Under the pieces are notes generated by a model. That model was not told the DNA's origin and did no database searches. It saw only the letters and a program-made list of their open reading frames with translations. This document shows positions 24,346 to 37,289 of a stretch of 64,000 nt of DNA, piece by piece. The translations under genes were made by a program, and so were the position numbers. This DNA is from Phellopilus nigrolimitatus (taxonomy: Eukaryota; Basidiomycota; Agaricomycetes; Hymenochaetales; Hymenochaetaceae). The DNA is taken from assembly GCA_021029095.1 (NCBI GenBank), contig JAJOHG010000047.1:124001-188000 (forward strand), in the 5' to 3' direction. Each line of letters opens with the position of its first letter. The stretch's first letter is position 1.

Positions 24346-25340
24346 TCAGCGCCCACGCGGAATAAATATTCTGTTTGAAAGACGCACATAGAGAGCGCGT
24401 GTGGAGTTGCAAAACACATCGCGGAAAGATACAGTGAAATTCGCAATCGCGGTTCCATGAGCGAACTGCGGAGTCCGTACATACGCGCGATAGCAAGCAA
24501 AAAAGGCCTTGGCAGGAATTTAACGACGCCGAATATTGGGCGGCGGATACGGCGCGCTCAGTGCTGGGAAGCGGGGAGGAGCCGGCGGCTGGTGCTGCAG
24601 GCGCACTCGGAGATGGCAAGTGGGACGAGCACCGCGGCGGAAGCTACGTTGGGAGTGTGAGACAACGGGCTTGACGGTGGACGTCGGGGCTACGGCACGA
24701 GAAAGGGATGGATGACGTCAGGATACGAAGATGGGACCCAGAATCTCTGCAACGTCATTCGGCCGGAGAAGCCATCTGGAGGCTCTGCGCACGGCAGAGG
24801 CGGTCTAGCGGGCCGGGTGGGCGAGGTGGGTAGAGCTACGCGTCGACGGGATCTGCGTCTGTCGAGCCCACAGCTGCTGAGCCGAAACACCTAGTCAGAG
24901 CGAGACGCGGAGCAGAAAGACACGGCTACTCACGCGGGATAGCACCTAGCGCGTCTGCGACGCGCTTAGGCAGATACATGCGCGACGTATCGACGCCGAT
25001 GCTGCCGGCGTCACCGAGCAGGCGCGACGCCTTGTGTGTGTTGTGACGTGCGCGTTTTCCCGTCCATCTGTCGACCGAGTGAGCATGCCGGACAAGATGA
25101 CGTTATCCAAGCTTGAGTTGCCGGTGTTATGTAAGCTCTCCGCTCATCGTTCTCGACCGACCTCGCGACTCGGTCTTCGCCACCGTTCGTTGTCGCCATC
25201 GACGACGCCAGGTGGATGTCCTGAAGATGCGGAGACGGAATCGAGGCGAGGGCTAGTTGAGGGCTGGACATCTGTGAGTTCGTCGTCAGCATCTTCATCG
25301 ATCACTTGCTCATCCTCTCCAACTTTTAGCCCATCGACAT
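24346..25340 (-). other. gene B region, unit 4, proximal part
   Basis: This is the 5' part of B in unit 4, on -. It keeps the conserved 57-nt intron (24877-24933) with GTGAGT donor, TCTGAC branch point and CAG acceptor. The exon before the next donor ends PNDVAEILG (about 24731-24757). The middle exons of B are shortened here. The outer part (25.0-25.3 kb) holds segments shared with 27.9-28.1 kb. Confidence 0.45.
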
Positions 25341-25435
25341 AGACACCTGTAGAAGATGGCTGTACTTACTCGACTGAATATACTTGTCTCTGAGAACGTT
25401 TTAAGGCTCGTTCGCGTGTCAAAAGCGTTGGAGAT

Positions 25436-25640
25436 ATGGCTTCAATTCCGTATCCACGGAATGTGTCAGCCGAGCGCAGCAACCATCAACCCATGGCGCG
25501 GTCCTCGACTTCACGCGTATTGGCACGGTATGCCCTCGACTAATTCTCTCACCGTCTTCTTCTTTCTCATTCACTCTCAAGATACACGTCCAGCGCTGCA
25601 TCGGCTCAGGCGACAGCTAGCGCTCCCTGGACAAACATGA
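25436..25640 (+). other. first two exons of region C gene, truncated
   Basis: This is the cleanest start of a C gene. The ATG at 25436 opens an exon to 25527 (MASIPYPRNVSAERSNHQP and on), followed by a 54-nt intron with donor GTATGC and acceptor CAAG. Exon 2 starts at 25582 and is Ser/Ala/Thr-rich (YTSSAASAQATASAPW). Homology to region C then stops near 25640 and the sequence jumps to the 3' flank of gene A, so the rest of C and the whole of A are missing. Related first exons occur near 11.8 and 28.2 kb with different sequence. The product is unknown. Confidence 0.5.
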
Positions 25641-28130
25641 GTATGTGTAGTTTTGCTCACTAATTTAATAATAGTTGTGCAGAAGATGTGTAGGACGGCC
25701 AAAGACACCTATTCTATTCATTATTTTGTGTTTTTTGCCTTCTCATTCTGCCCTAGTTTAACCATCATTGCAATGTAAAGAATCTTCGCTGGGCAAAGAA
25801 ATACCAGTCTGGAATGCAATTTTCAAAATGAAATAAGTAGATGCGCGTTGCCGACAATACGTCAACAGCGCGCATGTATTTTCCATCCGGCTTTCCATAG
25901 TTAATCAGTGCACTGGGAGAGGACGTCCTACGCGACCGACATAGCCCGTTAGCACCGAAGACGACGAGAAAGAAAAGGATAGCAGGCGGAGTGAAATCGC
26001 GCCGACTTGCATGTGCGTCTCGAGGCTCGGTACTCGCGCCTAGAACTAAAGATTTTTCGTATGTGAGCCTGCATCCTGCGCGCGACGCCGAATAGAGCGA
26101 ACGCTAGCGTCTACTTCGCATGCCACATTCACGAGAATTGTCTGAGCGCTTTTCTGAACGGCTATGCGTGCTTCGCGCTGTCGGGTAAGTAACCGTGAGG
26201 TTCTGCGTAGGCTCCGAGCAGCTTCCATGAGCAGATATACAAACGCGGTCGATTTCGATTAGTTCGTTTGCTCTCAGAAGAGACAAAATGGTATCCACGC
26301 ACCTTTGCTAAGCGCACTGTTCAGTAGCCCCCGTTCGCGTGCAATACGCTAAATGCCTTGAAAGATCTGAAAACAAAAGGTAGAGTGTGAGCAGAGTGAT
26401 GTTGATATCAGCGTCCCAACTGCGCAGCTCCCGTCACGCGGCGCGATCGAGATTATCTTATCTGCGCTTTTTGTTTCACCACCAAAAATTTGTCGTTACA
26501 ATAGCAGAATACCCAGATCATTAACGAGTTCAACCAGACGATGACTTTCGAGCCCGAGGAAATAGAGGGATGGACTGCCCCTCTTGCATTCGGCCAGTAT
26601 CCCCATTGCGGTTTTCTGCATCCGAAGTCGTCTGCCTGAGGCATGAGTATCGAGGCGCTCCTATTTATTGTTGTTGGCGGCTGTTTCAGAACTGACCATG
26701 ATATGTCGAATTGCTGAAGAACGGGACTTGAGTGCGAAATTGAGACAGACGCAGACGACAAACTCACGAATACAAATCATAAACGCATCTTTGCTTGCTC
26801 CCACAGTCTGATAGCACCGAGCACAGACCTAGGCAATGGTCACGACGGAGGTCGCTGTCCAAGCGATCGAGATCTAGACACAGAGCGCCTTAACGATAGA
26901 GATGAAGGGAAAATGAAAGAATGAAACGAAATGGACACGATCGCGCGTGCACATGCAGACAAACATAATCTACACATCCAGGCCGGACATGTCTGCGTCC
27001 CTACGGCAGCGCAGGCCACATGGGATCGTGAGCGCAGCATTCGGCTTCTGCGATTGTGCGTCCGTTCCGGGCGCGACATCAGATATTGCCAGCGAGGACT
27101 TCGCACGAGTGTTATAACAGCGAGGGAATCGTATAAGTACGGCAAGAAAGGAAAGAGAACGAGTGCACGCACCATATCATTACCCCTTTGCAGCAACGCG
27201 CTTTTGTGATCGAAGTCATGCTCTGTCGGCCATCCTGGACATGTTGGCGAGTTGATTAGCTGGACTGTCTTGAGAAGGAAAAAACGAAATACGTACCTTG
27301 CTGCGCCAATCACCCGACCCGTGGACGCATAGGTTTCGAGAGGGCGTTCGTTATGTGCATAACCACCTACACATGCGACACGTATGAAGGCAAGTCGTGG
27401 ACAATGGTGTGAGCAAAGTGATAGTAGAAAGCAGAAAGTGGACTGACTTTGAGCGGCCCTTCCACGGCGCAGTTCCTAACATGGCACGACTGGAAAAGGA
27501 CCAGGACTAGGTACGCTTCGTAGGTCACCTATGTCTACTGTAGCGCACCCGGATCGAACATGGGCTCCGTCAGCAGCTGTCTTTCGAACGCGAAGAAAGG
27601 AAAAGAGTGCACGCTAGCCTCCCTGCCGGGCTTCATCAGCGAGACCATCATTCCGCCCTGCTTCTCCTCTCCTCGATGCGGATTGACCGCCACGGCGACA
27701 GCGTTCGGCGTCGTCGATGATGGCTGTGCATCCTGTATGGAAGAGCGCGCCGGCGTGCTACTTCCGTGCCGTTTCTTCGATCGGTGCCGGTGCTTATGTC
27801 AATGATGATAGCCGGCTCTAAACTAGCCGGCAACCCAAACCGCGCTCTCACGGAAGCCGGCGGCTTGCCTCTGCCGTCGGATGTGATATAATCAATGCTT
27901 CAGTGGCCGGCCGATGTCGTTCGCGGACGACGTCGCGGAGGCTCACTCGCCATTCGCCATCGCTCGCTGTCGCCATCGACATCCGCATTACGGCCTGAAT
28001 ACGAGGCGACAGAAACGTGGTCAGGCTGGTTGAAGGTGACATCTGTGAGTTCGTCGTTCGCATCTTCGTCGATCTCGTGCTCATCATCTTCAACTTGTAC
28101 ATTAGCACATCGGACATAGATACTGTAGAA
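25640..28130 (-). other. gene B region of a unit that lost gene A (unit 4b)
   Basis: The region starts with the 3' flank that normally follows gene A (compare 25650-25700 with 22690-22730 and 16000-16040) and continues as a normal B region on -. It has the 3' terminal segments (25.75-26.3 kb), a DLDRLDSDLRRD exon (about 26840-26880), an exon reading DADMSGLDV then stop (about 26960-27000), and the Arg-rich exon upstream of it (27.0-27.1 kb). The TAG after DADMSGLDV, where units 1 and 6 have Lys, suggests that this B copy is dead. Confidence 0.5.
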
Positions 28131-30320
28131 GACAGCTGTACTTACTCGACCGTATACACCCGCTTGTCTCTACGTACCCATTGGGTTTCGCACGCGTGCC
28201 AAATATTTCGGAGATATCTAGCACCCGAGTACTTCAGCTGCGCGCAGCAGTTGTCTATCCATAGTGGTCCTCAACTTTACGCGTCTGGTACGGTATGCCC
28301 TCGATCAATTCTTTTACTGACTCACTCTCGAGATGCACGTCGAGTGCTGGATCTGTTCGACGACAACCAGCACTCTGATAATCTAGGTGACTCTGATTGG
28401 TGCCTACTTGTAGATTCGTCTTCGTGCAAAGTGCGTGGTGCGTGCGATTTCATTATTTTCATCTGTCGTCATCTCATACTACTCTGCAGTTCTTGCACTT
28501 TTCTGAGCACGCGTATATCATCTCCGTCTCTCGGCTCTCGTTCTTGCAATCAAGACTAGACTTATGGACTTCATGCGTCAGCCTGCGCTGCACGACGCTT
28601 GCCCTGTGTGCACCTGGCCCGTCGGACTCTTCTGGTGCTCGCTGTTATCGGTCTGCGTCGTGCCGGATAGTTAAGCGCGAGTCGAGGGTTGTCTGGAAGG
28701 CACGGTAGCGCAAATCTAGGTATGCGGCATTCTTCTTACATATATTCTTCTTCTATTCGTTTCTGAGTGTTTCACTCGTCACTCCACAACTTTCAGGACG
28801 CACTTACCAGTAAGGCGCGAAGGCGCTCTAGGCCGAAACAGTGGGGCAGAACGCTGCGCTTGCTGTTTCAACACTCGCTGTGTTCGCAGGCTGTAGACTC
28901 CCCGTATCCCTGGACTCCAAGGGCCGTTTTTCGCGCGGCGCGGCGAAAAGCAGTTTTAGTCCATTCACATTCACGCTGATATCTTATCTCATTTCTTTTC
29001 TTAGACGCCCGGGGCATTCCAGGGCGCTAGGCGCTAAGCTACGGCACTGCTCTGAATTCTGAGCCGAATACCCGGCCGTCCTAATGGTGAGGACCACGCG
29101 TGCTGCGTGTCATGCACGCACACGCACGACGCTGTATTTTACGAACGGATGATCAAAAAACGGAAGGCTGTCGTGCTTCCCCTCTTCTTCCTCCATCGAC
29201 CCGTCCTGTGTCACGTAAAACAAAGTTGGAAAACGGTCAAGGCAGTGCCAACTTCGCCTCTATGAATGGTTATTCGCGTCCGATCGTTTTCGCCGTGTAT
29301 AGCCTGCTCGCGGAAGCTTGTTGCGGGTTGCAGAGGGGAGGCAGTCAGGTGAGTTGGTCATTCGCCATCACTGCTTTTTAGCACAGCCCGCGTGAGCAGA
29401 ACCCCAGGTTCCTGTGCCTGCTGGACGGTCGCGAGTAACGGTGGCCGTACACTGCACAAGGTCTTCGCGAGACGAAACACACCGGCAGGGAATACAATAG
29501 GGCGTTGTCGGGTCGGCCCGCTCCAGAAACCTGCCTGGACGCGCAAGAGGAAATAACCCGAGGCGCGCAGGCGTTCCGCCAGAGAAAGAGCCACTCATCA
29601 GCCAATGCGTGATCTGATTCGAGGAGGTGCTGTCATGGATCCCGGCGGGATGTACTTGTAGCTTGATCGCGTATATCCGGAGGTGGCCTTTTGCTTTTCT
29701 CTAGTTGCGAATATCCGATAGGGCTGTGGCTTTTGCTGTGCGCTTCTCGAGTGGAGCCCGCTCTCGAGGCACGCCCTTTATCTGTGCGTGACGTCTGCCT
29801 TGCGGTGCGTGTACGAACAAGCATGTTCTCCTTAGTTCCGAGTGTTACAGGTTGAGAAACAAGCTTCGCCTCTACTTCAGCTGACACCAAGGGAGCGGAA
29901 GGTTGCTATCCTTTCACGAACACCGCATACGAGTCCTTTCAAACGACCACCGAACGCGTCTCTGATGCTCTTCGGGCGCAGCCTAAGGGAAGAGGTCGTG
30001 TCTCGATGTTCTGCTGATTCTTTTCGCATTCCAATCGACACATGAAGGATAAACCGTATAATCTCACTTCTATACGGTCTCAATCACGATACACGTTTGC
30101 CTGCATGTTTATGTCAGCATCAAGAATGCTGTCTGCATCATAACTAGTCGAAGATGCGAGAATTTCAATCGCCATGATGCAGTATGATCTTGGGGCCTGA
30201 CCGTGGCTTCTTTTCTCCGGCGATGCCGCATAGTAATTCCATTAGCAGCTCACGCGAAGTACTGACCAGCGAAAAATGCCTTGAAGATCCTATCAGAGCT
30301 TTTATTCATTTGATCGGCTC
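28130..30320 (+). repeat. region C, unit 4b to 5
   Basis: Exon-like pieces with splice signals are seen: a GTATGC donor near 28290, an acceptor CTCGAG near 28332, a strong intron from about 28719 (GTATGC) to 28796 (TTTCAG), and then a GC-rich stretch to 29.1 kb. The part 29.35-29.65 kb is open on - in several overlapping frames, which I attribute to composition. The HPxADxxLFGDL exon is not intact here. The proximal block 30.1-30.3 kb leads into the copy 5 promoter. Confidence 0.42.
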
Positions 30321-30327
30321 TATTTGC

Positions 30328-30336
30328 TTTAAATAT
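30328..30336 (+). promoter_or_regulatory. TATA-like box of gene A copy 5
   Basis: TTTAAATAT lies about 85 bp before the ATG at 30418. Confidence 0.55.
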
Positions 30337-30417
30337 CTCGGAGCACGGAGTAGTCTTGACACGTCCCCAGAGTCAACCATTCGAAGCCTTGTTGAAACCG
30401 TTTACACCATTCTCACC

Positions 30418-32049
30418 ATGCATTTAATACGCTCTGGCATCGAAACTGTTGATCCAAGCTTCGTGCCGCTTATTATATCAGAAATAAATGTCGCACAATA
30501 CAATCGAATGGCTATACTAGCTCTCTTGGTTTACGACACGAGTAAGTTTTGCATCTCGGTTGACATATGTCAGATACCAGTTGTTTCGAGATCTAATTAC
30601 ATGTTTATCTTTTAGTTATCACTTTGGACAAGGAGGTGAGTAGGGCCTGTCATTATCATCTTCATGTCTAAACCAATCATCACATAATCTAGATTAAATA
30701 TTTTTGGGTATGCCATTTGTTTGACATTAGCGCCAGGCATATGCTTACTTGCCGTGCGGTCCAAAGAGCACTCCTCGCAAGTTTGTCAGCTTGATTTACT
30801 TCGCAGTAAATAATATTTTACAGTTTCTCCTGCTATACTGCTTTAAAACATGGATTCAGAACCGCTACATTGGGATTCTTGGATCCCTTTCTGGTATAAT
30901 GAGTAAATCAAAATTTACTGGGTATGCACAAAAACAAAGAATGTCCACTGACACTACCTTATATAGTTAATAATCTTCAAGAAAATGAAACACTGCAAGT
31001 AATTTCTGATTACTATGCTATAGCTTACTGTGCTTACTCTTAACTTCACTTATAGGTGTAAGAACTCAGATACTGCATTCCAGTCTCTACTGATAATATT
31101 GAAAGGCCTCGGCTTTATCTGGATTCAAAGTCTGGCTGGTGAGTTTCTGAATTTTGCACAGAATATTGTCTTTCTCACAGCAAGAAAGACTGGATGACTA
31201 TCCTTTTAATTGACTGTAATGTCTCCCTGATATTATATTTGACACATTCATCCTGCACTAATTGTCTTATAGATATTCTTCTGATGAGAGTGCAAGCTCT
31301 GTACCACCAGGGTGAGCATTCCTGATATTGCCATATACTGCTAATGTTCAATAAACAACAGATAAGAAGCTAGCTGCATGCCTGAGAATTCTATTTGGAC
31401 TGAATGCAGCATTTGGCCTGGGTATCCTCATATATGGCACTATATACCGTGAAAGTAAGATTATTTCTTCATCCTACTGTGACATTTTCTGATCATGGGT
31501 TTCAGTTGTGGTAGGGGAGCTTGCAGAAGGCATAACATTTTGTGGAGGCAATAGAGTCCCTCAAAAAGTGTGGGGTTCTTTGTCCTGGTTTGTACTGGTG
31601 CTCCTGGGAAAGTACTTGGACTGACTTGGAGTGTGGAACAGGGCTGCTCCAATGCTGTATGCAATAGTCTTAATGGTTCTAGCACTCTATAAGGCTGCAG
31701 AACACTGGAGAGAGACAGCTGGCTTCAGTCAGTCCACCCTTGTTAAGGTGCTCATCCAAGATCAGGCCATTTATTTCATTATGTATGTTTTCTTTCTTGC
31801 ATGATTAGGGTTGTATGAGCTAATTATTCTGACAGGGTCATATTTTGTAGTGTCATGGAGATAATGACAATCCAGTTGGAGATCACAAATATTCTTGTGG
31901 CTAATTTCCTAAGTATTCTGGGAAACCCCAGCCTTCTCTGTGTACTTGGGAGTCACCTGCTGGTCCATTTGAAGGAAGCCGGAGAGAGGGGAGCAAATGG
32001 AGGGACCAGCTACAGAATGAAGACCATGAGCAACATTGGTTTTTCCTGA
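30418..32049 (+). CDS. DUF6533 multi-span membrane protein, copy 5 (intact)
   Basis: Exons 30418-30541, 30616-30635, 30693-30707, 30767-30805, 30860-30902, 30967-30994, 31056-31138, 31273-31311, 31362-31454, 31506-31587, 31642-31782, 31836-32049. Spliced length is 921 nt, or 306 residues, with no internal stop. Exon 2 encodes T-L-D-K-E, closest of all copies to the family consensus (TLDxE). Intron 6 has a textbook GC-AG donor (GCAAGT at 30995). Intron 10 has a weaker GTTTGT donor but keeps the CTGAC branch point. The C-terminus is GERGANGGTSYRMKTMSN plus a short end. It is the last forward copy before the centre. Its function is unknown; it is expected to be an integral membrane protein. Confidence 0.87.
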
Positions 32050-34560
32050 ATTTGTCAAGGGAATTCAAAGGTGATTTTATCTCTCCTAAGTTTGCTCGGC
32101 TTCAACATGGGACTGATTGATTTAGAGTCATTCAATAGATCTGCAGAACGCGCCTGCACTCATTGTCTGATTCCTTTTTTTTTTTTTTTTTTGCATACTC
32201 ATTCTGCTCTTATTTATTACTTTATACAATGTAAAATCCTCGCTGGGCGACAATATACCAACTCGTTCGCACGTGCATGAGTGCACCTTGTTCTGTACAG
32301 ACAGCACACCTTTGGCGCATAGCTCCGTCGCATACATGAGTAGAGAGTCAAGTTCTAGTGTTAACGAGACATGCTGATTCTATTGCACGACTAAGATAGC
32401 TCGTTAGTACCAGAGATAAAAAGAATAGAAAAGAATAGAAAGGAGAGGAGACGGAGAGAAAGCGCGCCCATTTGCATGCGCGTCTCTAGACACTCGGTAT
32501 CCACGCATAAGAATCAACGAAACTTCGGACGCGAGTCCACACCTTGCGGAAGACACCTGCCTGGGGGTTACAGACGTAGCCTACATATTGTTTTGTCCTG
32601 AACGATCTGACAAAAGTACCTGACGTGCTTCGTGCTCAAGGTGATCCAGCTGAATGTTCTGTGTAGGGTAGAAAAAAGCGCACACGCGCAGAAGAGTTTT
32701 CGAGAGCGCGTCGCATCGCCACCAGACTTCGCTTGGGCATCTTTGCTCGCGACACTTGAGATTCACAACATGGACAGATAGGATCGATTAGCTCCCTTGT
32801 CTTGAAATAGGATGCGAGAATGCACGTACCCGCTTGCACCAAGCGCTCTGATCAGTAGTGTCCGTTAGAATGGAAGACACGCCGGAGTTCTCGAGGTGCT
32901 CGTCCATCATGTGCGTAAACGAGTAATGACCCCGACAGCGGAATAAGGGCATATTGAACCAAAAAGTGTGCCGACTGAAAAGACCAAACGATCGGACAGG
33001 TATTGGTTATCCAGGAGAAGTATCACTTGTCAAGAAGCTCGACACCTCGCGGCGCGGCGCGCTCATTAGTCCCGATCTCTCTTGAAGTCCGGTTAGACCA
33101 ATCACGACTGCACTAGCAAACAAATTATATACGGTTTGCTCAGCGAAGGACTTTTGAGGCAAGGAAAGGGAAGAACGCACAGCATGACTATATTTTCTAT
33201 CCGGTTACAGGTCGCATTAGAGATGCAAGTTTCGCGGAAATACTGTTGGCGAGTAGCTTGTCAACGACAGGGACCAAGAGAAACCGGACAAATAAAGCGA
33301 AAGGGACGCGTACACACGCGTCGGCCGTTGGATACCGCGAGTAGGGCATTCGGATTCTGCACCCGCGTGCCCATGCCGAGCGCAATACTGAGGATCGCCT
33401 GCACGAACTTACTGCGATGCCAGGGCTTCGCGGGGACGCGCTTTTGTGTATTCGGCGTGATGTTCCACCGGTGAGCCTTTTACATCGCACCATTCGCGGG
33501 AAACTAATTCATATTCGAGCAAGTCAGCCTGATTGTTTCGAGAAGGAGAAAACAAAACACACACCTTGCTGCGTCAAGCGTCCCGCCCAGTCAAGCCCAT
33601 TGACACGCCGGTTTCACGAAGACCGATCATGGGTATAGACGCCTGCTCGCGTGGAGTGAAAGACCAATAAAGCAAAGAAAGTGGTGGAGAGCAGAATGAA
33701 TAGAATGAAAGAAGAAAGGAGTAAATGAACGAACTTTGACGGATGGCGCGGCTCCCGTCGAACAGCTTGACGCGATGAGACGCCCATCGTATCCCTTTTT
33801 ATAGGCCTAGTTACGCATAGTAGATGCCTATGCCTGCCATAGCACTCTGTTAGCATGTAACGTTTGAACTCGAAGAAAGAAAAAAAAGACGCACGCTAAC
33901 TTCTCGAGTCCATGCGCATTGTCCGAACGGCCGAAGACGGTGGGAGTGGAGCGTGCGCGGCGGTGGAAGAGGCTGTATTGGCGGTGTCTGAGACGGCGGG
34001 TTAGGCGGAAGACGTCGGATCTGCAACAAGAGAAAAAAGGGATGCCGTCAGGATATGAAAATGAGGGTATGACAGACAGACTCGGGAGTACAGCGAAAGG
34101 CAAGCGGAAAACGCACCCGAAGTTTCCCGCGACGCCGTTTGGCACGCGCGCGCCAGGCGGACCCGCGCCGTGGAGAAGTTGTCTTGGAGACTCTGCGCAC
34201 GCCGGAAACGGCGTGGACGGGCGGTCAAGGTGGGGTGAAGGTGCGCATCGACGGGGCCTGCGTTTGTCGTACGCGCAGCTGCTGAAACGCAAATCCGAGT
34301 GAGAGCGAGACACGGAAGAGAAAGACGCGGCTACTCACGCAGGATACCGCGGGCGCGCCCGGGCAGGTACGCGCGCGCCGCGCACTACACGCCCCCCTGT
34401 AGTGTGTCGAGGCCACCGCTGCCAGCGACACCGAGCAGGCCTGGTTTGGGATGCGCGGCGGAGGCGAGGCGGTCGAGCGTCGGCAGGACGGACTCCGATG
34501 AATAACGGACGCGGCAGCTGTAAACGTGCGGACCGGGTTCCGTAAGCCGAGCATTGGCGG
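32050..34560 (-). other. gene B region, unit 5, type-2 3' flank
   Basis: This region is convergent with copy 5. The 3' side (32.2-32.95 kb) is type 2, as in units 4 and 7. Segment R lies at about 32945-33215 in the same strand sense as B, with its ATG reading MSAPRREVSS. Upstream of it on - are an exon with a VPNGVAGNF-type end (about 34110-34140) and the conserved 57-nt intron 34282-34338, with donor GTGAGT and acceptor CAG intact. The frame through 34.2-34.7 kb is open but Arg/Ala/Ser-rich. No product is recognised. Confidence 0.45.
32175..32192. repeat. poly-T run (18 nt)
   Basis: A homopolymer of 18 T lies in the 3' flank of gene A copy 5. It is not present at the equivalent place in other copies. 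Confidence 0.9.
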
Positions 34561-36679
34561 CACCTCCCGAGCACTCTCACGTCGGCGGGCGGTAGAATGT
34601 GAAGAGGCGCTTCCAGAGCGCGTGCGTACCGTCATTTGAGGGCACGAAGCCGGAACTGTAGGATGCGCGTTGGTCGTCAACAGCGGTCGTCCGTCCATTC
34701 ATCGTGGTGAGCAAGCGTTTTCCGTCCAGATCTTTTGCTAACAGTGGTGCTTACTATTTCCTCGTGTGCATCACCGCCAGGCGTTAAAGCACAGATTACT
34801 CTCATGCCGCACGGGCTCCCGCTCCTCTCGTAAGTCCCGAGTCGCACAGACGACACGCAACCTGATTACTTCTCTTGTTGGAAATTTAAGATTTCTCGTC
34901 GGAGTCGGCTTATCCGAGAAAGGGCATCGCGTCAGGTTTGCAAAGTGCGTCGTACACGATCTCTTCTCTCCCTCTTCTTTATCTCATGCCCATTTGCAGC
35001 TTCCGCCACTTTCCGAGAACGTGCAGTCCACTCAGCGCGCTCATTCTCACACCCGCTGCTCGCCCGTGTCCCTCAGACCACGCAAAACCCGCGCCTTTCG
35101 GGACCTGTTTTGGGAACGCACTCGCTCTGCAGGTCTCTTTCTGCTGTTACGCGGTGATCTCTCACGTCGAGAGTCCCTTGTCTGACAGCAGAATGCGAGC
35201 CGCAGTTGCTTGGGCACGGAAAGCACGTAGTGCGAAACTAGGTATGTTGGCATCCTCTTTACATATGCTTCTTTTCTTGCCGATTCTGAGTGTTCTGCCA
35301 GATGATTTATAGTCGAGCCCGCGCGTGCGCCCATTTGAAAGCACAAAGAAGCCGCTACTGTAGGGCCCGCTCCACGGTGAGCAGGCGCCTTCGGTCCAGA
35401 TCTTCTTTTACAGCCGTGCTTACTGTTTCCTCGTATGCATCGCCGCCAGGCAACAAAACGCACGGTGCTCTCATGCCGCGCGGACTCCCACTCCTCTCGC
35501 AAGTCCCGAGTCCTACGCGGTGTACTGCTTTTTGAACGGCCGGTTGCGATTCCTTGCGAAAAGAGCGCTGGGCATTTCATCTTCCTCCTTCAAAGTATGA
35601 ACACGGCTTCTCTTGGCTCTGACGATTGTATCCTCAAGTTTTCCCGCTGTAAGAAGCCGTCCTGGCGCGCAGGCGAAGATAGCCCGAGGTGCGCGCGTGG
35701 TCTGGGGAGAGCGACTCATCGGTTGACTGGGAACGGATTCGGGTGGTGCTGTCTCTAGCCTGCCGCACCCTCGATCGGATGCGGGTCTTTTCGGTGACTT
35801 GATTGAGGATATTCGTACTGGAGTCGATTTTCTGTCTGTCAGGTCTCGGGCTTTCACCAGGATCAAGAGGGATAGACTTGCCGGTGCGGGAGTTTCGTAT
35901 CGTCCCATTTATTCGCCTTGATTCTAGTACTGGCGAGCATAATCAGCTTGGATCCCTTTCTGGTACGATGGTATCGCAATATCCGTTTCAGAGTATGCAA
36001 TCTCCAACTCTAAGCTACGTGTCGTATGAGTACTCAACTGGAGAAATCACGAGTTCCGGCTTTGTCTGCAATCTGCAATGACCAGATCGGCTCGTTCACT
36101 TTCTCCTCTTGCGGGCTTATTCGCATTCAGTCTGCGTTGGGACGTTGCATTCGCATATCTTCTGGTCTCCCTCGATCTGTATCTGTTTCATCTTCATGAA
36201 AATGATAGATTTCGCACAGCAGCATGGCGCGTTGGCTCTCCGTTCTGCTTGCAAGAAATACTGCGAATGCAAATAGACCTCTGATGCGGTTTGCGAGCGA
36301 GGCTATGTGTTCAGTTCAGTGAGACTCTTCTTATCGATCTATGGGAGCTGGCCATCCATGCTATTTACATACTTTCTTTGAAATCCGCGAATCAAAATGC
36401 TGTCTTTGTCCGCACACGAAGGACGCATAATTCCGCCCTCTATTCATAAACACAGTATACGAGTCCGAACGCACCTCAGATGCTCTTTGGGCATAGGTCT
36501 CCGGGAAGTTCGAGCTCCGGTGTCCTGTTGAGGTTGTTCGCATCTCAATCAACACAATAATAAACTATATCATCTCACTTTGTCGAGCTTCTGGTAACGA
36601 CGCAGACGCTACTCTGCTCTACTGCAGTTCTATCTCAGCATCGATATCGTGGCTCGCATCTTGAATCGATAAAAGATGT
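34560..36679 (+). repeat. region C, unit 5, with internal duplication, cut at 36679
   Basis: Two copies of one C segment, about 670 bp apart, carry the GTGAGC donors at 34707 and 35377 and the following blocks (compare 34767-34850 with 35437-35520). The frame 35766-35921 reads HPRSDAGLFGDLIEDIRTG and continues through VRSRAFTRIKRDRLAG to TGA; it is the longest version of the C exon. The block 36.1-36.68 kb matches 20.1-20.7 kb. Homology ends abruptly after AAAGATGTA at 36679, where the next unit would have the gene A promoter. Confidence 0.5.
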
Positions 36680-37240
36680 AAGTCCTCAGCTTCGTGCGCT
36701 GGCCTGCTGACACGTTCGACACCATCAGGTCCGTTCGGCTCTCTCCTCCTTCCGAAACTTCGTCCTCCGTGACGCTGGCTATTGGTCCGCCAAGGGTCAA
36801 CCCCGACGCTCGTGGCCCTTTTTCGCTGCTCGCATCCCTCCCCTTTCCATGGACTCAAGCGCGGCCTGATCGGCCGGTTGGCCAAGTACCGGCGACACGG
36901 AGACCGTCTAGAAAGTCGGAAGACAACCGGTACCCGGGCGAGCGATGTTTTTGTACGTCCTTTCTTGCCAAACCGTTACAAATCTCAACTCATAACTGAA
37001 ATGAGCCTTATCGGCATCTTCGATCCGGAGCGGAAGCGTACAATGAGTTTTACATGAGGCGGTTCGCTGAGCACACACAGCTTCAATTGGCGGTTTGTGT
37101 AGTCCTTGCCGCGTTCAGGTTTAAAATTTAAACCACTACTGACTGTTGATAGGTGGTCAAAGGACCAAGCCTGCCGCTTCGATGCATGGAAGATTTAGTG
37201 CTTATTCGGAACCGACGTCGCATTAGAGAAAACACCGTCG
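36680..37240. other. start of the unique central block, no gene seen
   Basis: No homology to any unit was noticed here. The part up to about 36.95 kb is GC-rich and open on both strands, without splice-supported exons. A short piece at about 37150-37200 (LLIGGQRTKPAASMHG in one frame) resembles a piece at about 37865-37915 (LIVGQRAVPMASMQED). This is a diverged direct repeat of about 45 bp. Confidence 0.35.
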
Positions 37241-37289
37241 TTAAAGGTCAGCAACTCAACATGAGGACCCGGCGTCGGGCGTAATGTTT

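Noticed and set aside
32175..32192. Poly-T run as a retroposon tail
   Set aside because: No element body, target-site duplication or second copy was seen beside it.
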